Part shown: positions 63,437 through 64,000 of the stretch, piece after piece
Position numbering within the stretch: the first letter of the stretch is position 1
Layout of the letters: every line of letters starts with the position of its first letter
NCBI RefSeq assembly: GCF_018224885.1
Contig: NZ_JAGTXB010000009.1
Coordinates: 1 to 64,000, forward strand
Source of the DNA: Chitinophaga hostae
Lineage (GTDB): Bacteria; Bacteroidota; Bacteroidia; Chitinophagales; Chitinophagaceae
Reading direction: 5' to 3'
Length of the DNA stretch: 64,000 nt
Notes under the pieces: generated by a model
The model's database searches: none
What the model saw: the letters and a program-made list of their open reading frames with translations, nothing else
Told to the model about the DNA's origin: nothing
Translations under genes and position numbers: made by a program

Positions 63437-64000
63437 GTGCCAATTCTATCCTTACAAAACATCTCCAAAAGCTACGGATCTGTACAGGCCTTATCCGGCG
63501 TTTCCTTTGAAGTGCCCGCAGGCAGCGTGTTCGGTGTGCTGGGGCCTAACGGCAGCGGTAAAACCACTTTGCTGGGTATTGTTACCGACGTGCTGAAAGC
63601 AGATACCGGCAGCTTTACGTTATTTGATAGAACACCTACTGCCGGGGAGCGCCGTCAAATAGGTACTTTGCTGGAAACCCCCAACTTCTATCATTATCTC
63701 AGCGGGTATAAAAACCTGGAAATCTCCGCTGCTATCAAGCAACGGGGAAAAGATGATATCGCCAGGGTACTGGAGATTTGTGGTCTTACGCAACGACAGC
63801 ATTCCCCTTTTAAAACCTATTCGCTGGGGATGAAGCAGCGTTTGGCCATAGCGGCCGTATTGCTGGGAGATCCGGATGTATTGATCCTCGACGAACCTAC
63901 CAACGGCCTGGACCCTTCCGGTATCGCGGAAGTAAGGGAACTGGTGCGGAAACTGGCCGATTCGGGTAAAACAATTATCCTCGCCAGTCATCTGCTGGAT
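63437..64000 (+). CDS. ABC transporter ATP-binding protein, 3' end outside the window
   Basis: 188 codons visible from GTG 63437; there is no in-frame ATG before it. Walker A GPNGSGKTT, the Q-loop region (LLETPNFYHYLSG), signature YSLGMKQRL, Walker B VLILDEPTNGLD and H-loop ASH. The layout is that of ABC-2-type exporters (YxlF/CcmA-like), whose membrane subunit would lie downstream beyond the window. The substrate is unknown. The stop is outside the window. Confidence 0.9.
   Translation, partial: MPILSLQNISKSYGSVQALSGVSFEVPAGSVFGVLGPNGSGKTTLLGIVTDVLKADTGSFTLFDRTPTAGERRQIGTLLETPNFYHYLSGYKNLEISAAIKQRGKDDIARVLEICGLTQRQHSPFKTYSLGMKQRLAIAAVLLGDPDVLILDEPTNGLDPSGIAEVRELVRKLADSGKTIILASHLLD

Overview
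The window reads as a chromosomal segment of a Bacteroidota bacterium, most likely a Chitinophaga-like member of the Chitinophagaceae. The basis is family content: a SusC/SusD pair behind an ECF sigma/FecR anti-sigma pair, PorT and a type IX (T9SS) sorting tail, Bacteroidota-type -7 promoter boxes (TAnnTTTG), the Bacteroidota EF-G paralogue, and atpD-atpC standing apart from the other ATP synthase genes. Most of the window is ordinary core genome of moderate GC. Positions 1 to about 5,150 are AT-richer accessory DNA.

Layout. (1) 1-5,220: the right end of a genomic island. It holds a PD-(D/E)XK nuclease-like gene running off the left edge, a small HTH gene flanked by two operator-like dyads, a multi-hairpin RNA candidate, unknown small genes, and a large serine recombinase whose last codons run into tRNA-Lys(CTT). 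(2) 5,381-15,116: thiolase, an XRE regulator, a DUF1800/DUF1501 pair (the second with a Tat signal and T9SS tail), a His-rich small protein with a TonB receptor, a lipoprotein and a DUF983 protein. (3) 15,358-26,373: housekeeping genes (ABC exporter, EF-G paralogue, ComM, MutS-like, dihydroorotase, PorT, UbiE/MenG, EngB). (4) 26,470-33,074: ECF sigma - FecR - SusC - SusD locus. (5) 33,143-43,424: lipoproteins, a YkuK-like protein, a GbsR/epimerase cluster, the pyruvate dehydrogenase E2 gene, dnaX with an A10 slippery run, and an M48 peptidase. (6) 43,850-51,077: a GNAT-like protein, a poly-Q DUF6600-type lipoprotein, PnuC, DUF4349 and a Tat-exported metallophosphatase. (7) 51,420-64,000: atpD-atpC, YqgE behind a leader/terminator, an orphan histidine kinase with a ThiF-like protein, LD-carboxypeptidase, MetRS, a four-helix-bundle (S23) gene inside terminal inverted repeats, a FadN-like beta-oxidation enzyme, and an ABC ATPase cut by the right edge.

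Two genome-scale patterns stand out. First, six hairpin or inverted-repeat elements (15,144; 20,981; 22,493; 23,975; 56,940; 60,346) each lie within about 0-6 bp of a stop codon. One of them carries the S23-like gene; the others carry no gene. Second, at least five genes have a -7 box only 4-6 bp before the start codon, so leaderless transcription looks common here.

The best candidates for undescribed biology are the four-hairpin RNA at 2,037-2,272 with its HTH neighbour and dyads, the stop-codon-abutting elements, and the leader ORF/terminator upstream of yqgE. All are read by eye; no alignment or folding software was used.
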